Shown one piece after another: positions 36,529-50,841 of a stretch of DNA of 64,000 nt (the first letter of the stretch is position 1; every line of letters starts with the position of its first letter). The notes beneath the pieces were generated by a model. The model was not told the origin of the DNA, searched no databases, and worked only from the letters and a program-made list of their open reading frames with translations. A program made the position numbers and the translations under genes. The stretch lies in contig NZ_VJOY01000007.1 of assembly GCF_007109405.1 (NCBI RefSeq), positions 217,123 to 281,122 of the forward strand, written 5' to 3'. Source of the stretch: Pseudomonas mangiferae. Lineage in GTDB: Bacteria; Pseudomonadota; Gammaproteobacteria; Pseudomonadales; Pseudomonadaceae.

Positions 36529-37836
36529 TCAAGCCCCGGCCGCCGCCAGCGCCTGCTCCAGGTCGGCGCGGATGTCGTCGAAGTGCTCGATGCCGATGGA
36601 CAACCGCACCATGTCCCGGGGCACGCCGGCTTTCTCCAGTTCCTCGTCGTTGAGCTGCCGGTGGGTGGTGGAGGCCGGGTGGCAGGCCAGGGACTTGGCA
36701 TCGCCGATGTTCACCAGGCGCACCACCAGCTGCAGGGCGTCGATGAAGCGGGCGCCCGCCTCCTGGCCGCCGCGGATGCCGAAGGAGAGGATCGCCGCCG
36801 GCGTGCCGCCGGTGTAGCGCTGCGCCAGGGCGTGCTCGGGGTGATCCTCCAGGCCGGCGTAGTTGACCCAGGCCACGAGAGGGTGGCGTCGCAGGTACTG
36901 GGCCACTTTCAGTGCGTTTTCGGTGTGGCGCTCCATGCGCAGGGCCAGGGTCTCCAGGCCCTGGAGGATCAGGAAGGCGTTGAATGGCGACAACGCCGCC
37001 CCGGTGTTGCGCAGCGGCACCACCCGGCAGCGGCCGATGAAGGCGGCGGGGCCGAAGGCCTCGGTGTAGGTGACGCCGTGGTAGGACGGGTCCGGCGTGT
37101 TGAGCAGCGGGAAGCGCGCCGGGTGATCGGCCCAGGGGAAGCGGCCGGCGTCCACCACGATGCCGCCGATGCTGGTGCCGTGGCCGCCGATGTACTTGGT
37201 CAGGGAGTGCACCACGATGTCCGCGCCGTGCTCGAACGGACGGCAGAGGATCGGCGTGGCCACGGTGTTGTCGACGATCAGCGGCACGCCGTGGCGGTGT
37301 GCGGCGTCGGCCAGGGCCTGCAGGTCGACGATGTTGCCCGCCGGGTTGCCGATGGACTCGCAGAACACCGCCTTGGTGCGCGCGTCGATCAGGGCTTCCA
37401 GGGCCGCGATGTCGTCATGGGCGGCGAAGCGGGTCTGGATGCCGAAGCGCGGCAGGGTGTGGGCCAGCAGGTTGTAGGTGCCGCCGTACAGCTTGGCCAC
37501 CGAGACGATGTTATCGCCCGCCTCCGCCACGGTCTGGATGGCATAGGTGATGGCCGCCATGCCGGACGCCACCGCCAGCGCGCCGACCCCGCCTTCGAGG
37601 GCGGCGACGCGCTTCTCCAGCACGTCGTTGGTGGGGTTCATGATCCGCGAGTAGATGTTGCCGGCCACCTTCAGGTCGAACAGGTCTGCCCCGTGCTGGG
37701 TGTCGTCGAAGGCGTAGGAGCTGGTCTGGTAGATCGGCACTGCCACCGCCCGGGTGGTGGGGTCCGGCGAGTAGCCGCCGTGGATGGCCAGGGTTTCCGG
37801 CTTCAGGCGGGGCGGCGTAGGGGCATCGTTGCTCAT
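36529..37836 (-). CDS. metY: O-acetylhomoserine sulfhydrylase MetY
   Basis: PLP enzyme of 435 residues that makes homocysteine from O-acetyl- (or O-succinyl-) homoserine and sulfide. The Schiff-base lysine is K214 in [13 protein letters not shown]. Other family marks are [52 protein letters not shown] and [13 protein letters not shown], each matching the Cys/Met metabolism class. Length and start (ATG at 37836) are standard. It corresponds to PA5025 of P. aeruginosa from memory. It might supply methionine for the cluster's methyltransferase but such a link is not evident in sequence. Confidence 0.95.
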   Translation of the reverse strand: MSNDAPTPPRLKPETLAIHGGYSPDPTTRAVAVPIYQTSSYAFDDTQHGADLFDLKVAGNIYSRIMNPTNDVLEKRVAALEGGVGALAVASGMAAITYAIQTVAEAGDNIVSVAKLYGGTYNLLAHTLPRFGIQTRFAAHDDIAALEALIDARTKAVFCESIGNPAGNIVDLQALADAAHRHGVPLIVDNTVATPILCRPFEHGADIVVHSLTKYIGGHGTSIGGIVVDAGRFPWADHPARFPLLNTPDPSYHGVTYTEAFGPAAFIGRCRVVPLRNTGAALSPFNAFLILQGLETLALRMERHTENALKVAQYLRRHPLVAWVNYAGLEDHPEHALAQRYTGGTPAAILSFGIRGGQEAGARFIDALQLVVRLVNIGDAKSLACHPASTTHRQLNDEELEKAGVPRDMVRLSIGIEHFDDIRADLEQALAAAGA

Positions 37837-38093
37837 GCGGGGGCGTCCTTGTGCGGGCTGGGAGGAGCCGTAGCATGGGAAGCGGGACGCGGCCCGGTCA
37901 ATAACCCGCTGGCCAGGTCCATGGGTTTATCTAGACGTTATTCTTCTATGCATGTGCCGAAGCCGTAGCGATCTAGCGCGCGGTCATGGACGGCAGGGAC
38001 AGGGAAGGCTGACAGAATCTGTGGGCTGGCCGTCCTTGCGGCGGCCGCGCATGCCTCCGACACTGAGGTCTTTCCCGTCCCCAGGAATTCGCC

Positions 38094-38564
38094 ATGAGCA
38101 CTGCCCGTCCCCCGTTGCCGCCTTTCGACCTGGACACCGCGCGGCAGAAGGTCCGCGCCGCCGAGGATGCCTGGAACAGCCGCGACCCGGCCACGGTGGT
38201 GCAGGCCTATACCGCCGACAGCCGCTGGCGCAATCGCGACGAATTCCTCACGGGGCGCGCCGAGATTCAGGCCTTCCTGGCGCGCAAATGGCAGCGCGAA
38301 CGGGAGTACCGCCTGATCAAGGAACTCTGGACCTTCACCGGCGCGCGCCTCGCCGTACGTTTCGCCTACGAGTGGCAGGATGCGTCCGGCCAGTGGTACC
38401 GCGCCTACGGCAACGAGAACTGGGCGTTCGACAGCCAGGGCTTGATGGAGGAACGCCACGCCAGCATCAACGACCTGCCCATCGCTGAGGCCGACCGGCT
38501 GTTCCGCTGGCCCCAGGGACGGCGTCCCGAAGACCATCCGGGGTTGAGCGAATTGGGGCTCTAG
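38094..38564 (+). CDS. DUF1348/SnoaL-like (NTF2-fold) protein
   Basis: 156 residues with the block [58 protein letters not shown] in consecutive short motifs, typical of the small alpha+beta NTF2-like DUF1348 family. Such proteins are usually of unknown function; some members bind small hydrophobic ligands. No signal peptide. The ATG at 38094 fits the family start. Its stop lies a few bases before the diverged inverted-repeat copy C. Confidence 0.85.
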   Translation: MSTARPPLPPFDLDTARQKVRAAEDAWNSRDPATVVQAYTADSRWRNRDEFLTGRAEIQAFLARKWQREREYRLIKELWTFTGARLAVRFAYEWQDASGQWYRAYGNENWAFDSQGLMEERHASINDLPIAEADRLFRWPQGRRPEDHPGLSELGL

Positions 38565-38571
38565 GCGTTTG

Positions 38572-38695
38572 GCAGACGGTCGGCGATGCGCCGGTGGAAG
38601 CGGGTTCGGGCTGCTCGTTCACCGCGCGTAGAGGCCGCTTTCTCATCCGTTCGCCTGGCCCGACCGTCGCCCGACGACCTTTTTCGCACAGACCG
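38572..38695. repeat. Dispersed inverted-repeat element, diverged copy C (reverse orientation)
   Basis: Compared with the complement of copy B, the segments TCGGCGATGC, CGGGTTCGGGCTGCTCGTT, CGCTTTCTC, GCCTGGCCCGACC, CGCCCGACGACC and TTTTTCGCACAGA line up in the same order and spacing, with scattered substitutions. Terminal repeats are eroded. It fills most of the 156-base convergent gap between the DUF1348-like gene and selO. The match was seen by eye. Confidence 0.7.
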
Positions 38696-38720
38696 CAGGC
38701 ACCGCACCGCGCCAGGCCGG

Positions 38721-43593
<4,873 letters not shown>

Positions 43594-43632
43594 GGGTTCG
43601 GTCGGGGACGTCTGAGGTGAATAGGAGGGACT

Positions 43633-45417
43633 TCAGAGGAACAGGCCGGGACCGGGGCGCGCTCCTTCGGGGAATCTGACGCCCACCTTGCGCACCTTGT
43701 TCCCTTCCATGGACGCCACCGTCCAGGTCAGGCCGTTCCACTCCACCTGGTCGCCCACCACCGGCTCGCCGCCGATCTGCTGCACGATGAAGCGGCTCAG
43801 GGGCAGGCTGCCGTCCACGTGCTCCAGCTTCAGGCCGTACAGGGCGGCGATGTCGTTCAGCTGGGCCTCGCCTTCCAGCACGAAGTCGCCGAAGAAGCGC
43901 AGGTCCTGGCCCCGCTTGGGCGCCTGGCTGAACAACCGGCCGAGGGCCGGCAGGTCGTGCTCGTGGCCGATCACGCAGAGGATGTCGCCGGCTTCCAGGA
44001 TGGTGCTGCCGGACGGGTGCAGCAGCTCGCGGCCGCGGAACAGCGCGGCGATGCGCGTGTGATCGGGCATCTTCAGCTCCCGCAGGGCGGCGCCGATGCA
44101 CCACTTCTGCGGGCCAAGGCTGTAGACGAACAGCTCCCACTCGCTGGTGGGGTGGATCTCCAGGCCGGCGCGGGAGATGGGCGCCGGCTCCGGCGGCACG
44201 GTGACCCGCAGCAATCTGGCCGCCAGGGGCAGGCTGGCGCCCTGCAGCAGCAGCGACACCAGCACGATGAAGAACGCCAGATTGAAGTACAGCTGGGCGT
44301 GGGGCAGGCCGGCCATCATCGGGAACACCGCGAGGATGATCGGCACTGCGCCGCGCAGGCCGACCCAGGCGATGAACCCTTTCTCGCGGTCGTGGAAGGC
44401 GCGAAACGGCCACAGCCCCACCAGCACCGAGGCCGGCCGCGCCACCAGGATCATCCACAGCGCCAGGGCCAGGGCCGGCACGGCGATGGGCAGCAGGTCG
44501 TGGGGGGTGACCAGCAGGCCGAGGACCAGGAACATGCCGATCTGCGCCAGCCAGGCCATGCCGTCCAGCATGTGCAGGATGCCGTGGCGGCCACGGATGG
44601 TGCGGTTGCCCAGCACCAGGCCGCAGAGGTAGACGGCGAGGATGCCGCTGCCGTGCAGGGCGTTGGTCAGGGCGAACACCACCAGCCCGCCGCTCACCAC
44701 CAGCAGCGGGTAGAGGCCATGGGCCAGGTTGATGCGGTTGATGGTCTGCAGCAGCAGCCAGCCGCCACCCAGGCCGAGCAGCGCGCCGATGCCGAATTCG
44801 CTGAGCAGGTGGCCGAGGAAGCCGAAGCTGAAGTCGGTCTGCCCCTTGGCCAGCATGTCGATCAGGGTGACGGTGAGGAACACCGCCATGGGGTCGTTGC
44901 TGCCCGACTCGATCTCCAGGGTGGCGCTGACCCGTTCGTTGAGGCCCTTGCCGCCCAGCAGGGAAAACACCGCCGCGGCGTCGGTGGAGCCGACGATGGC
45001 GCCGATCAGCAGGCCCTGCATGAGGTTGAGGTCGAACAGCCAGGCGGCGGCCATGCCGGTCAGTCCGGTGGTGATCAGCACCCCCACCGTGGCCATGGAG
45101 AGCGCCGGCCAGAGCGCCACGCGGAAGCTCGACACCCGGGTGCGCAGGCCGCCGTCCAGGAGGATCACCGCCAGTGCCAGGTTGCCCACCAGGTAGGCCA
45201 GCGGGTAGTTGCTGAAGCCGATGCCGCCAGGGCCGTCGACCCCGGCCACCATGCCCACGGCGAGGATGATCACCAGGATCGGGATGCCCACCTTGGAGGA
45301 AATCGAGCTGACCAGGATGCTCGCGCCCACCAGCAACGCGCCGATCAGGAACAGGCTGTTGATGGTACTGGCGTCCAAGGTGTACTCCGGGAGGTCGACA
45401 AGGCGGGGGACGGACAT
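43633..45417 (-). CDS. nhaP2: NhaP2/CvrA-type cation:proton antiporter
   Basis: 594 residues with a CPA1 antiporter domain: [36 protein letters not shown] and the ion-site [15 protein letters not shown]. After about twelve membrane segments come a TrkA-C-like domain ([24 protein letters not shown]) and a CorC/HlyC-type C-terminal domain ending [18 protein letters not shown]. NhaP2-type proteins exchange K+ or Na+ for protons and affect volume and osmotic adaptation. The ATG at 45417 precedes the conserved [21 protein letters not shown] start; a GTG 7 codons upstream is less likely. Neighbour of the mechanosensitive channel, fitting an osmotic theme. Confidence 0.92.
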   Translation of the reverse strand: MSVPRLVDLPEYTLDASTINSLFLIGALLVGASILVSSISSKVGIPILVIILAVGMVAGVDGPGGIGFSNYPLAYLVGNLALAVILLDGGLRTRVSSFRVALWPALSMATVGVLITTGLTGMAAAWLFDLNLMQGLLIGAIVGSTDAAAVFSLLGGKGLNERVSATLEIESGSNDPMAVFLTVTLIDMLAKGQTDFSFGFLGHLLSEFGIGALLGLGGGWLLLQTINRINLAHGLYPLLVVSGGLVVFALTNALHGSGILAVYLCGLVLGNRTIRGRHGILHMLDGMAWLAQIGMFLVLGLLVTPHDLLPIAVPALALALWMILVARPASVLVGLWPFRAFHDREKGFIAWVGLRGAVPIILAVFPMMAGLPHAQLYFNLAFFIVLVSLLLQGASLPLAARLLRVTVPPEPAPISRAGLEIHPTSEWELFVYSLGPQKWCIGAALRELKMPDHTRIAALFRGRELLHPSGSTILEAGDILCVIGHEHDLPALGRLFSQAPKRGQDLRFFGDFVLEGEAQLNDIAALYGLKLEHVDGSLPLSRFIVQQIGGEPVVGDQVEWNGLTWTVASMEGNKVRKVGVRFPEGARPGPGLFL

Positions 45418-45523
45418 CGTGCCGGGGGACGGCGACACCGTTGCCGGATTCTAACCTGCGGATTTGGCGGGCTGTAAAGGCGTTTTTCCAGCTTTTGCCA
45501 AGGCACTGGCACTTTGCCGGGCC

Positions 45524-45580
45524 GCGCGCCACGGCGGGTTCGCCCGCGGCGCGCCGTGCCCTCGGCGATACGAGGGCACG
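45524..45580 (-). terminator. Two tandem hairpins after the acyl-CoA dehydrogenase gene
   Basis: CGTGCCCTCG-GCGATA-CGAGGGCACG is a perfect 10-bp stem (45555-45580). Next to it GCGCGCC ... GGCGCGC (45524-45554) encloses an inner GCGGG-TTCG-CCCGC stem. They lie 17 bases beyond the dehydrogenase stop; no clear T-run follows. Confidence 0.45.
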
Positions 45581-45596
45581 GCCGCCTGGCCGGACG

Positions 45597-47399
45597 TCAG
45601 AACCAGGCGTCGGCCATGGTCAGGCAGGTGTCGTCCCGGGCTTCCAGCAGGCTCAGGGCGTGGTGGCAGGCCGGCACTTCCCAGGTGAGGAAGTAGCGCG
45701 CCGCCTGCAGCTTGCCGCGGTAGAAGTCGGCGTCCGCCGCCTGGCCGGCGTCCAGCCCGCGCTGGGCACGGACCGCCTGCTCCAGCCAGCGCCAGCCGAT
45801 CACCGCGTGGCCGAAGGCGTCCAGGTACAGCGCCGAGTTGGCCAGGCCGCGGTTCACCTCCCCCTGCAGCAGGTCGCCCAGCAGCGCCATGGTCACGGTG
45901 GAGAGGTGCCCCAGCAGCTGCTCCAGGGGCGCCCGCAGGGGTTCCAGGGCCGGGTGGCCGGCGGCCTCGGCGCAGGTGGCCTGGATCAGCCGGGTCAGTT
46001 GCTTGAGGGCGGCGCCGCCGTTCTGCCCCACCTTGCGGCCCAGCAGGTCCAGGGACTGGATGCCGTGGGTGCCCTCGTGGATCGGGTTGAGGCGATTGTC
46101 CCGGTAGTACTGCTCCACCGGGTATTCGCGGGTGTAGCCATGGCCGCCGAGGACCTGGATCGCCAGCTCGTTGGCCTTCAGGCAGTGGCTGGAAGGCCAG
46201 GACTTCACCACCGGGGTCAGCAGGTCCAGCAGTTCGCCAGCGGCGCGGCGTTCGTCCGCGTCCGCCAGGGTCTGGCTGTCATCCACCAGCCGCGCGGCAT
46301 ACAGGGCCAGGTCGAAGGCGCCCTCCACGTAGGCCTTCTGCGCCAGCAGCATGCGGCGGACGTCAGGGTGCTGGATGATCGCCACCTGGGGCGCGCTGGC
46401 GTCCTTGCCGTCCGGCAGGCGGCCCTGGGGGCGCTGGCGGGCGTAGTCGAGGGCGTACAGGTAGCCGGCGTAGCCGAGCATCACCGCGCCCATGCCGACG
46501 CCGATGCGCGCCTCGTTCATCATCTGGAACATGTAGGCCAGGCCGTGATGGGGCTGGCCCACCAAGTAGCCGACGCAATGGCCCTGGTCGCCGAAGTTCA
46601 GCGCCGTGGAGGTGGTGCCGCGGTAGCCCATCTTGTGGAACAGCCCGGCCAGGGTGACGTCGTTGCGGGCGCCGAGGCTGCCGTCCTCGTTCACCAGGAA
46701 CTTGGGCACGATGAACAGCGAGATGCCTTTCACCCCGGGCGGCGCGTCCGGCAGCTTGGCCAGCACCATGTGCACGATGTTCTCCCCCAGGGGGTGGTCG
46801 CCGCCGGAGATGAAGATCTTGTTGCCGCGGATGCGGTAGCTGCCGTTGTCGGCCGGCTCGGCGCGGGTACGGATGTCCGACAGGGAGGAACCGGCGTGGG
46901 GCTCGGTGAGGGCCATGGTTCCGAAGAAGCGCCCCTCGATCATCGGCTGCAGGAAGCGCCGCTTCTGCGCGTCGCTGCCGAAGCTCTCGATCAGGTTGGC
47001 GGCGCCCATGGTCAGGAACGGGTAGGCGGCGCTGCCCACGTTGGCCGCCTGGAAATGGGCGAAGCAGGCTTGGGACAACAGGGTCGGCAACTGCATGCCA
47101 CCTTGCTCGAAATCCCGGGTGGCGTTGTGGAAGCCGGCTTCCAGGAACGCCTCCACCGCCGGCTTCACCTCGGGGATCAGTTGGGCGGCGCCGTCCACGT
47201 ACTGCGGCTCCTCCTCATCGCCCTTGCGGTTGTGGGGGGCGAAGTACTTCTCGGCGACGCTGCGGGCGGTATCCAGGGCCGCGTCGAAGGTCCCGCGGCT
47301 GTGGTCGGCGAAGCGTTCGCGGCGGGTCAGCGCCTCGGCGTCCAGCACTTCGTAGAGCTCGAAGGCCAGGTTGCGGGAACTGAGCAGGGTCTCGGACAT
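45597..47399 (-). CDS. Acyl-CoA dehydrogenase family protein
   Basis: Flavoprotein of 600 residues, longer than the classic 380-residue dehydrogenases; the extra C-terminal helical domain is typical of the large FadE-like group (PA5020 homologue). FAD and substrate motifs include FGTMALTEPHAGSSLSDIRT and IRGNKIFISGGDH; the catalytic glutamate is in NPIHEGTHGIQSLDLLGRKV, preceded by the QVLGGHGYTREYPVEQYYRDNR block. It introduces a double bond in acyl-CoA in beta-oxidation. Start ATG at 47399 has GGAGG upstream. Substrate chain length unknown. Divergent from rlmJ with a 147-base gap. Confidence 0.92.
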   Translation of the reverse strand: MSETLLSSRNLAFELYEVLDAEALTRRERFADHSRGTFDAALDTARSVAEKYFAPHNRKGDEEEPQYVDGAAQLIPEVKPAVEAFLEAGFHNATRDFEQGGMQLPTLLSQACFAHFQAANVGSAAYPFLTMGAANLIESFGSDAQKRRFLQPMIEGRFFGTMALTEPHAGSSLSDIRTRAEPADNGSYRIRGNKIFISGGDHPLGENIVHMVLAKLPDAPPGVKGISLFIVPKFLVNEDGSLGARNDVTLAGLFHKMGYRGTTSTALNFGDQGHCVGYLVGQPHHGLAYMFQMMNEARIGVGMGAVMLGYAGYLYALDYARQRPQGRLPDGKDASAPQVAIIQHPDVRRMLLAQKAYVEGAFDLALYAARLVDDSQTLADADERRAAGELLDLLTPVVKSWPSSHCLKANELAIQVLGGHGYTREYPVEQYYRDNRLNPIHEGTHGIQSLDLLGRKVGQNGGAALKQLTRLIQATCAEAAGHPALEPLRAPLEQLLGHLSTVTMALLGDLLQGEVNRGLANSALYLDAFGHAVIGWRWLEQAVRAQRGLDAGQAADADFYRGKLQAARYFLTWEVPACHHALSLLEARDDTCLTMADAWF

Positions 47400-47546
47400 G
47401 GCTACCTCCAGTGGCTGGCGGGCAGTCTAGGAGCAGGTCACGAACCCTGCCTAGCACCATGCACCGCGGTGATGGGCCGCCAAAGCCGGCGCACCCGGCG
47501 GCCCTGCCGCGCCTGCTAGAATCGCCCACCGCTGCGAGGACCGCCG

Positions 47547-48383
47547 ATGAACTACCGCCACGCCTTCCACGCCGGCAACCACGCCGACGTGCTCAAGCAC
47601 CTGACCCTGACCCGGCTGATCGCCCTGCTGTCGCGCAAGGAGGCGCCCTTCGCCTACCTGGACAGCCATGCCGGCATCGGCCTCTACGACCTGGCCGGCG
47701 ACGCCGCCAGCCGCACCGGCGAATGGCTGGCCGGCATCGAGCGCCTGTGGCAGGCCGAGCGGCTGCCACCGGCGGTGGCCGAGTACCGCGCGGTGGTGGC
47801 CGCCCTGAACCCCGACGGCGCCCTGCGCTACTACCCCGGCTCGCCGGAGCTGGCGCGGCGCCTGAGCCGCGAGCAGGACCACCTGTACCTGAACGAGAAG
47901 CACCCGGAGGACGGCCGCCTGCTCAAGGAGAACATGGCCGGCGACCGCCGCGTGGCCGTACACCTGGGGGAGGGCTGGCACCTGCCGCGGGCGCTGCTGC
48001 CGACTCGGGAGAAGCGCGCGCTGCTGCTGATCGACCCGCCCTTCGAACAGGCCGACGAGCTGCAGCGCTGCGTCACCGCCCTGGACGAGGCCGTCGGCCG
48101 CATGCGCCAGGCGGTGGTGGCGATCTGGTACCCGATCAAGGAGGAGCGCCAGCTGAAGCGCTTCTATCAGGCCCTGGAGCGTTCGGCGGCGCCGAAGCTG
48201 CTGCGCGCCGAGCTGTTGGTGCACCCCGCCGACGACCCCGGCCGCCTGGCCGGCTCCGGGCTGGCCATCGCCAACCCGCCCTGGGGCCTGGAGGAGGACC
48301 TGCGGGAACTGCTGCCGTGGCTTGCCGAGCACCTGGCCCAGAGCCAGGGCGGCTGGCGCCTGGACTGGCTGGTGCCGGACTGA
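47547..48383 (+). CDS. rlmJ: 23S rRNA adenine-N6 methyltransferase RlmJ
   Basis: 278 residues; methylates A2030 of 23S rRNA (E. coli numbering) before subunit assembly. The diagnostic start MNYRHAFHAGNHADVLKH, the YLDSHAGIGLYDL SAM segment, NEKHPED, and the N6-methyltransferase motif IDPPF (usual DPPY, here Phe) are present, as is the family end GWRLDWLVP. The conserved frame begins at the ATG at 47547. It follows the PA5019 position of P. aeruginosa from memory. Confidence 0.94.
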   Translation: MNYRHAFHAGNHADVLKHLTLTRLIALLSRKEAPFAYLDSHAGIGLYDLAGDAASRTGEWLAGIERLWQAERLPPAVAEYRAVVAALNPDGALRYYPGSPELARRLSREQDHLYLNEKHPEDGRLLKENMAGDRRVAVHLGEGWHLPRALLPTREKRALLLIDPPFEQADELQRCVTALDEAVGRMRQAVVAIWYPIKEERQLKRFYQALERSAAPKLLRAELLVHPADDPGRLAGSGLAIANPPWGLEEDLRELLPWLAEHLAQSQGGWRLDWLVPD

Positions 48384-48494
48384 GCTAGGCCAGCCCGTCT
48401 GCCCGGGCATTTGCCGGCCAGGAAGCGGCATACAGAAAGAACCGGGGAGGGCGCTGGGGAACGGGCCCGCGTCCGCCAGCAGTTCCCGGGCCTG

Positions 48495-48636
48495 GGGTTC
48501 TGTACGAAAAGTCGTTGAGCGAAGGTCAGGCGAGGCAAAAAAGGGAGAGGAAGCGGAGTTTACGCGCCGTAAACGAGCATCCCGAACCCGTTTTAATGAA
48601 GCATCACCGAGCGCAGGCCCTTTTCGTACAACACCT
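48495..48636. repeat. Dispersed inverted-repeat element, copy B (MITE-like)
   Basis: About 142 bp with inner terminal repeats TGTACGAAAAG (48501-48511) and CTTTTCGTACA (48620-48630). Its interior matches copy A (11831-11973) in order and spacing over nearly the whole length. A perfect hairpin GTTTACG-CGC-CGTAAAC occurs at 48558-48574, eroded in copy A. Its right edge overlaps the stop codon of the HD-GYP gene, in a convergent gap with rlmJ. Confidence 0.85.
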
Positions 48637-49894
48637 AGCGCTTCGGCTGGCGCGGGTCGACGTAGTAGGTCAGTTGCTGGCGTGGGTTGAGGTAGTCCAG
48701 GGCCTCCGGCGGCAACTGCGCCGGTCGCACGGAGCGGGCAATGGCGAGCTGCGGCTCCTGCTCCAGGTTGACGATCAGCGCTTCCGCCTTGGGCACTTTC
48801 TCGTCGTAGAGGATCAGCGTCGGCTTGAGGGGCAGGGTCGGGTGCATGCCCAGCACCAGTCCGTAGCGGTCGTCCTCCAACTGCACCAGGCTGCCCGGCG
48901 GGTACACCCCCATGCAGCGGATGAAGGCCTTGAGCGCCACCTCGTCGAACTGCGACCGCTGCTGGCCATACATCCGCGACAGCGCCTCGTGGGGGCTGAT
49001 GCCATTGCGCGGGTCGAGGGGGTTGCACAGCTTGTCGAAGTGGTTGGTGATGGCCACCACCCGGCTCAGGCGGCCAATGGCGGCCTCGTGAAGCTGGCGC
49101 GGGAAGCCGCTGCCGTCGCAGTGCTCATGGTGCTCGTGGATGATCCGCAGCACCTCGTCGTCCAGCATCAGCAGGCGCCCGCGGCGCACGCCGAACTCGG
49201 TGTGCAACTGGTAGAACTGCAGCTCCGCGCGGGTCAGCGGGTCGGGCTTGAGCAGCACCTTGCTGGGCACGTCCAGCTTGCCGATGTCGTGGAGCAGTGC
49301 CCCCAGGCCCAGGGTGTGGATGGCCTCGGCGTCGTAGCCCAGCTGGCGACCGAGCATCATCGACAGCACCGCCACGTTCAGCGGGTGGAAATAGGCATCG
49401 TCGGCCGCCTTGCCGTTGATGCTGTGGAGCACCACGCCATCCTCGCAGAGCATCGCCTGGAGCAGCTCGCCCACCACCGCCCCGGCCTGCTTGAGGACTT
49501 CCTCGGGCTTGTTGCGCAGGGTCTGGTTGAGCTGCTTCATCTGCTGGCTGGTCTGGATGAACTTGCGGTCCACCTCCGCCAGGCGCTTGCGCAGCACGCT
49601 GAGCTTCTGCGCCCGTTGCTGCCGCGCCACCTCCTCCGCGCTGGGCGGGGCCGGTTCTTCTTCCGCGGCCGTTTCCGGCTGTACCGGCACCAGGGGCAAC
49701 GGGTAGCCGTCGCTGCGCGCCGGGTCATAGCGCACCTTCTTCAGGCCCAGGGCGCGCAGGGCCTTGAGCTGGGCCTCGTCCTTGATCTTGAAGTTGCTGA
49801 AGGCGAAGGAATGTTCCCACCACCCCAGGTCCAACTGGACATAGAGGCCGACGCAGAGCTGCTCGGGGGCGATGTAGACGGGCGTATCGGGCAT
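48635..49894 (-). CDS. HD-GYP domain protein with N-terminal DUF3391
   Basis: 419 residues: DUF3391 region (about 1-130), coiled-coil-like linker (about 90-125), and an HD-GYP domain from about 150. Metal ligands are visible in LLHDIGKLDVP (H202-D203), H231, and HHEHCD (H255-H256-D260). The signature GYP reads GFP (263-265), in DGSGFP. Such proteins degrade c-di-GMP. Its stop codon overlaps the end of repeat copy B. In P. aeruginosa the nearest relative I recall (PA4108) lies elsewhere, so this location is not part of the shared order. Confidence 0.9.
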   Translation of the reverse strand: MPDTPVYIAPEQLCVGLYVQLDLGWWEHSFAFSNFKIKDEAQLKALRALGLKKVRYDPARSDGYPLPLVPVQPETAAEEEPAPPSAEEVARQQRAQKLSVLRKRLAEVDRKFIQTSQQMKQLNQTLRNKPEEVLKQAGAVVGELLQAMLCEDGVVLHSINGKAADDAYFHPLNVAVLSMMLGRQLGYDAEAIHTLGLGALLHDIGKLDVPSKVLLKPDPLTRAELQFYQLHTEFGVRRGRLLMLDDEVLRIIHEHHEHCDGSGFPRQLHEAAIGRLSRVVAITNHFDKLCNPLDPRNGISPHEALSRMYGQQRSQFDEVALKAFIRCMGVYPPGSLVQLEDDRYGLVLGMHPTLPLKPTLILYDEKVPKAEALIVNLEQEPQLAIARSVRPAQLPPEALDYLNPRQQLTYYVDPRQPKR

Positions 49895-49978
49895 GCCGGA
49901 CTCGCGTGACGTTCGGTTGATGGCTATTGGCTAGATACTAGTGCGCCCCCACGCCAGGCGCACGGCCCGCCCGGCGGT

Positions 49979-50626
49979 TCAGCCCGGCATGCACACCCCG
50001 GTGCCGCCCAGGCCGCAGTAGCCGCCGGGGTTCTTCGCCAGGTATTGCTGGTGATAGGTCTCGGCGTAGTAGAACGGCGGCCGCTCGGCGATCTCCGTGG
50101 TGATCGGGCCGTAGCCGGCGCGGTCCAGTTCCGCCTGGAACGCCGCCTGGCTGGCGCGGGCCGCCTCCAGCTGGGCCGCATCGCCGCAGTAAATGGCCGA
50201 GCGGTACTGGGTGCCGGTGTCGTTGCCCTGGCGCATGCCTTGGGTCGGGTTGTGGGCTTCCCAGAACACCGTGAGCAGCCGCGCGTAGGACACCTGCTGC
50301 GGATCGAACACTACCAGCACCACCTCGGTATGCCCGGTGAGCCCGGAGCAGACCTCGTCGTAAGTGGGGTTGGGCGTCGAGCCGCCGGCATAGCCCACGG
50401 CGGTGGTCCACACCCCCGGCTCCTGCCAGAAGCGCCGCTCGGCGCCCCAGAAGCAACCCAGGCCGAACACCGCCTGCTGCAGGCCGGCCGGGAACGGCCC
50501 GCTCACAGGGCGGCCGTTGACAAAGTGGTTCGCCGGGATCGGCATGGGCGTGTCGCGTCCCGGCAGCGCCTGTTCCGGCGTGGGGATTTCCTGACGGTGG
50601 ACGAGGATCTGGGAGCGCAGGGCCAT
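49979..50626 (-). CDS. msrA: Peptide methionine-(S)-S-oxide reductase MsrA
   Basis: 215 residues. Repairs oxidised methionine with catalytic C58 in [13 protein letters not shown]; resolving cysteines are in the C-terminal [14 protein letters not shown]. The ATG at 50626 has AGGAG upstream; the long in-frame extension above it is the shadow of the neighbouring gene. Its position next to dipA matches PA5018-PA5017 of P. aeruginosa. Confidence 0.96.
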   Translation of the reverse strand: MALRSQILVHRQEIPTPEQALPGRDTPMPIPANHFVNGRPVSGPFPAGLQQAVFGLGCFWGAERRFWQEPGVWTTAVGYAGGSTPNPTYDEVCSGLTGHTEVVLVVFDPQQVSYARLLTVFWEAHNPTQGMRQGNDTGTQYRSAIYCGDAAQLEAARASQAAFQAELDRAGYGPITTEIAERPPFYYAETYHQQYLAKNPGGYCGLGGTGVCMPG

Positions 50627-50841
50627 GGGGCATCTCCTGGTGGCGGGAACCCTGATGGTAGCCGGATTCGACAGCGGGGCGCAGGGCGGCTGGTGACCGG
50701 CCGATGGACGCGGCCGCGCCGAAGACGCGGATCCCGGGGTCACCGATGGCTTGGGTCTAAATCGGGCCGGGAGCGGAGTGCCGCAGTGTCCACGGCAGAC
50801 CAGCGCCCCGAGCCGCTTCTCGCGAGGCCCGGTCTGTAGAC

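Noticed and set aside
37837..38093. AACGTCTAGATA upstream of metY, resembling a MetJ operator
   Set aside because: Pseudomonas is not known to have MetJ and only one imperfect box is present; no SAM riboswitch structure seen either.
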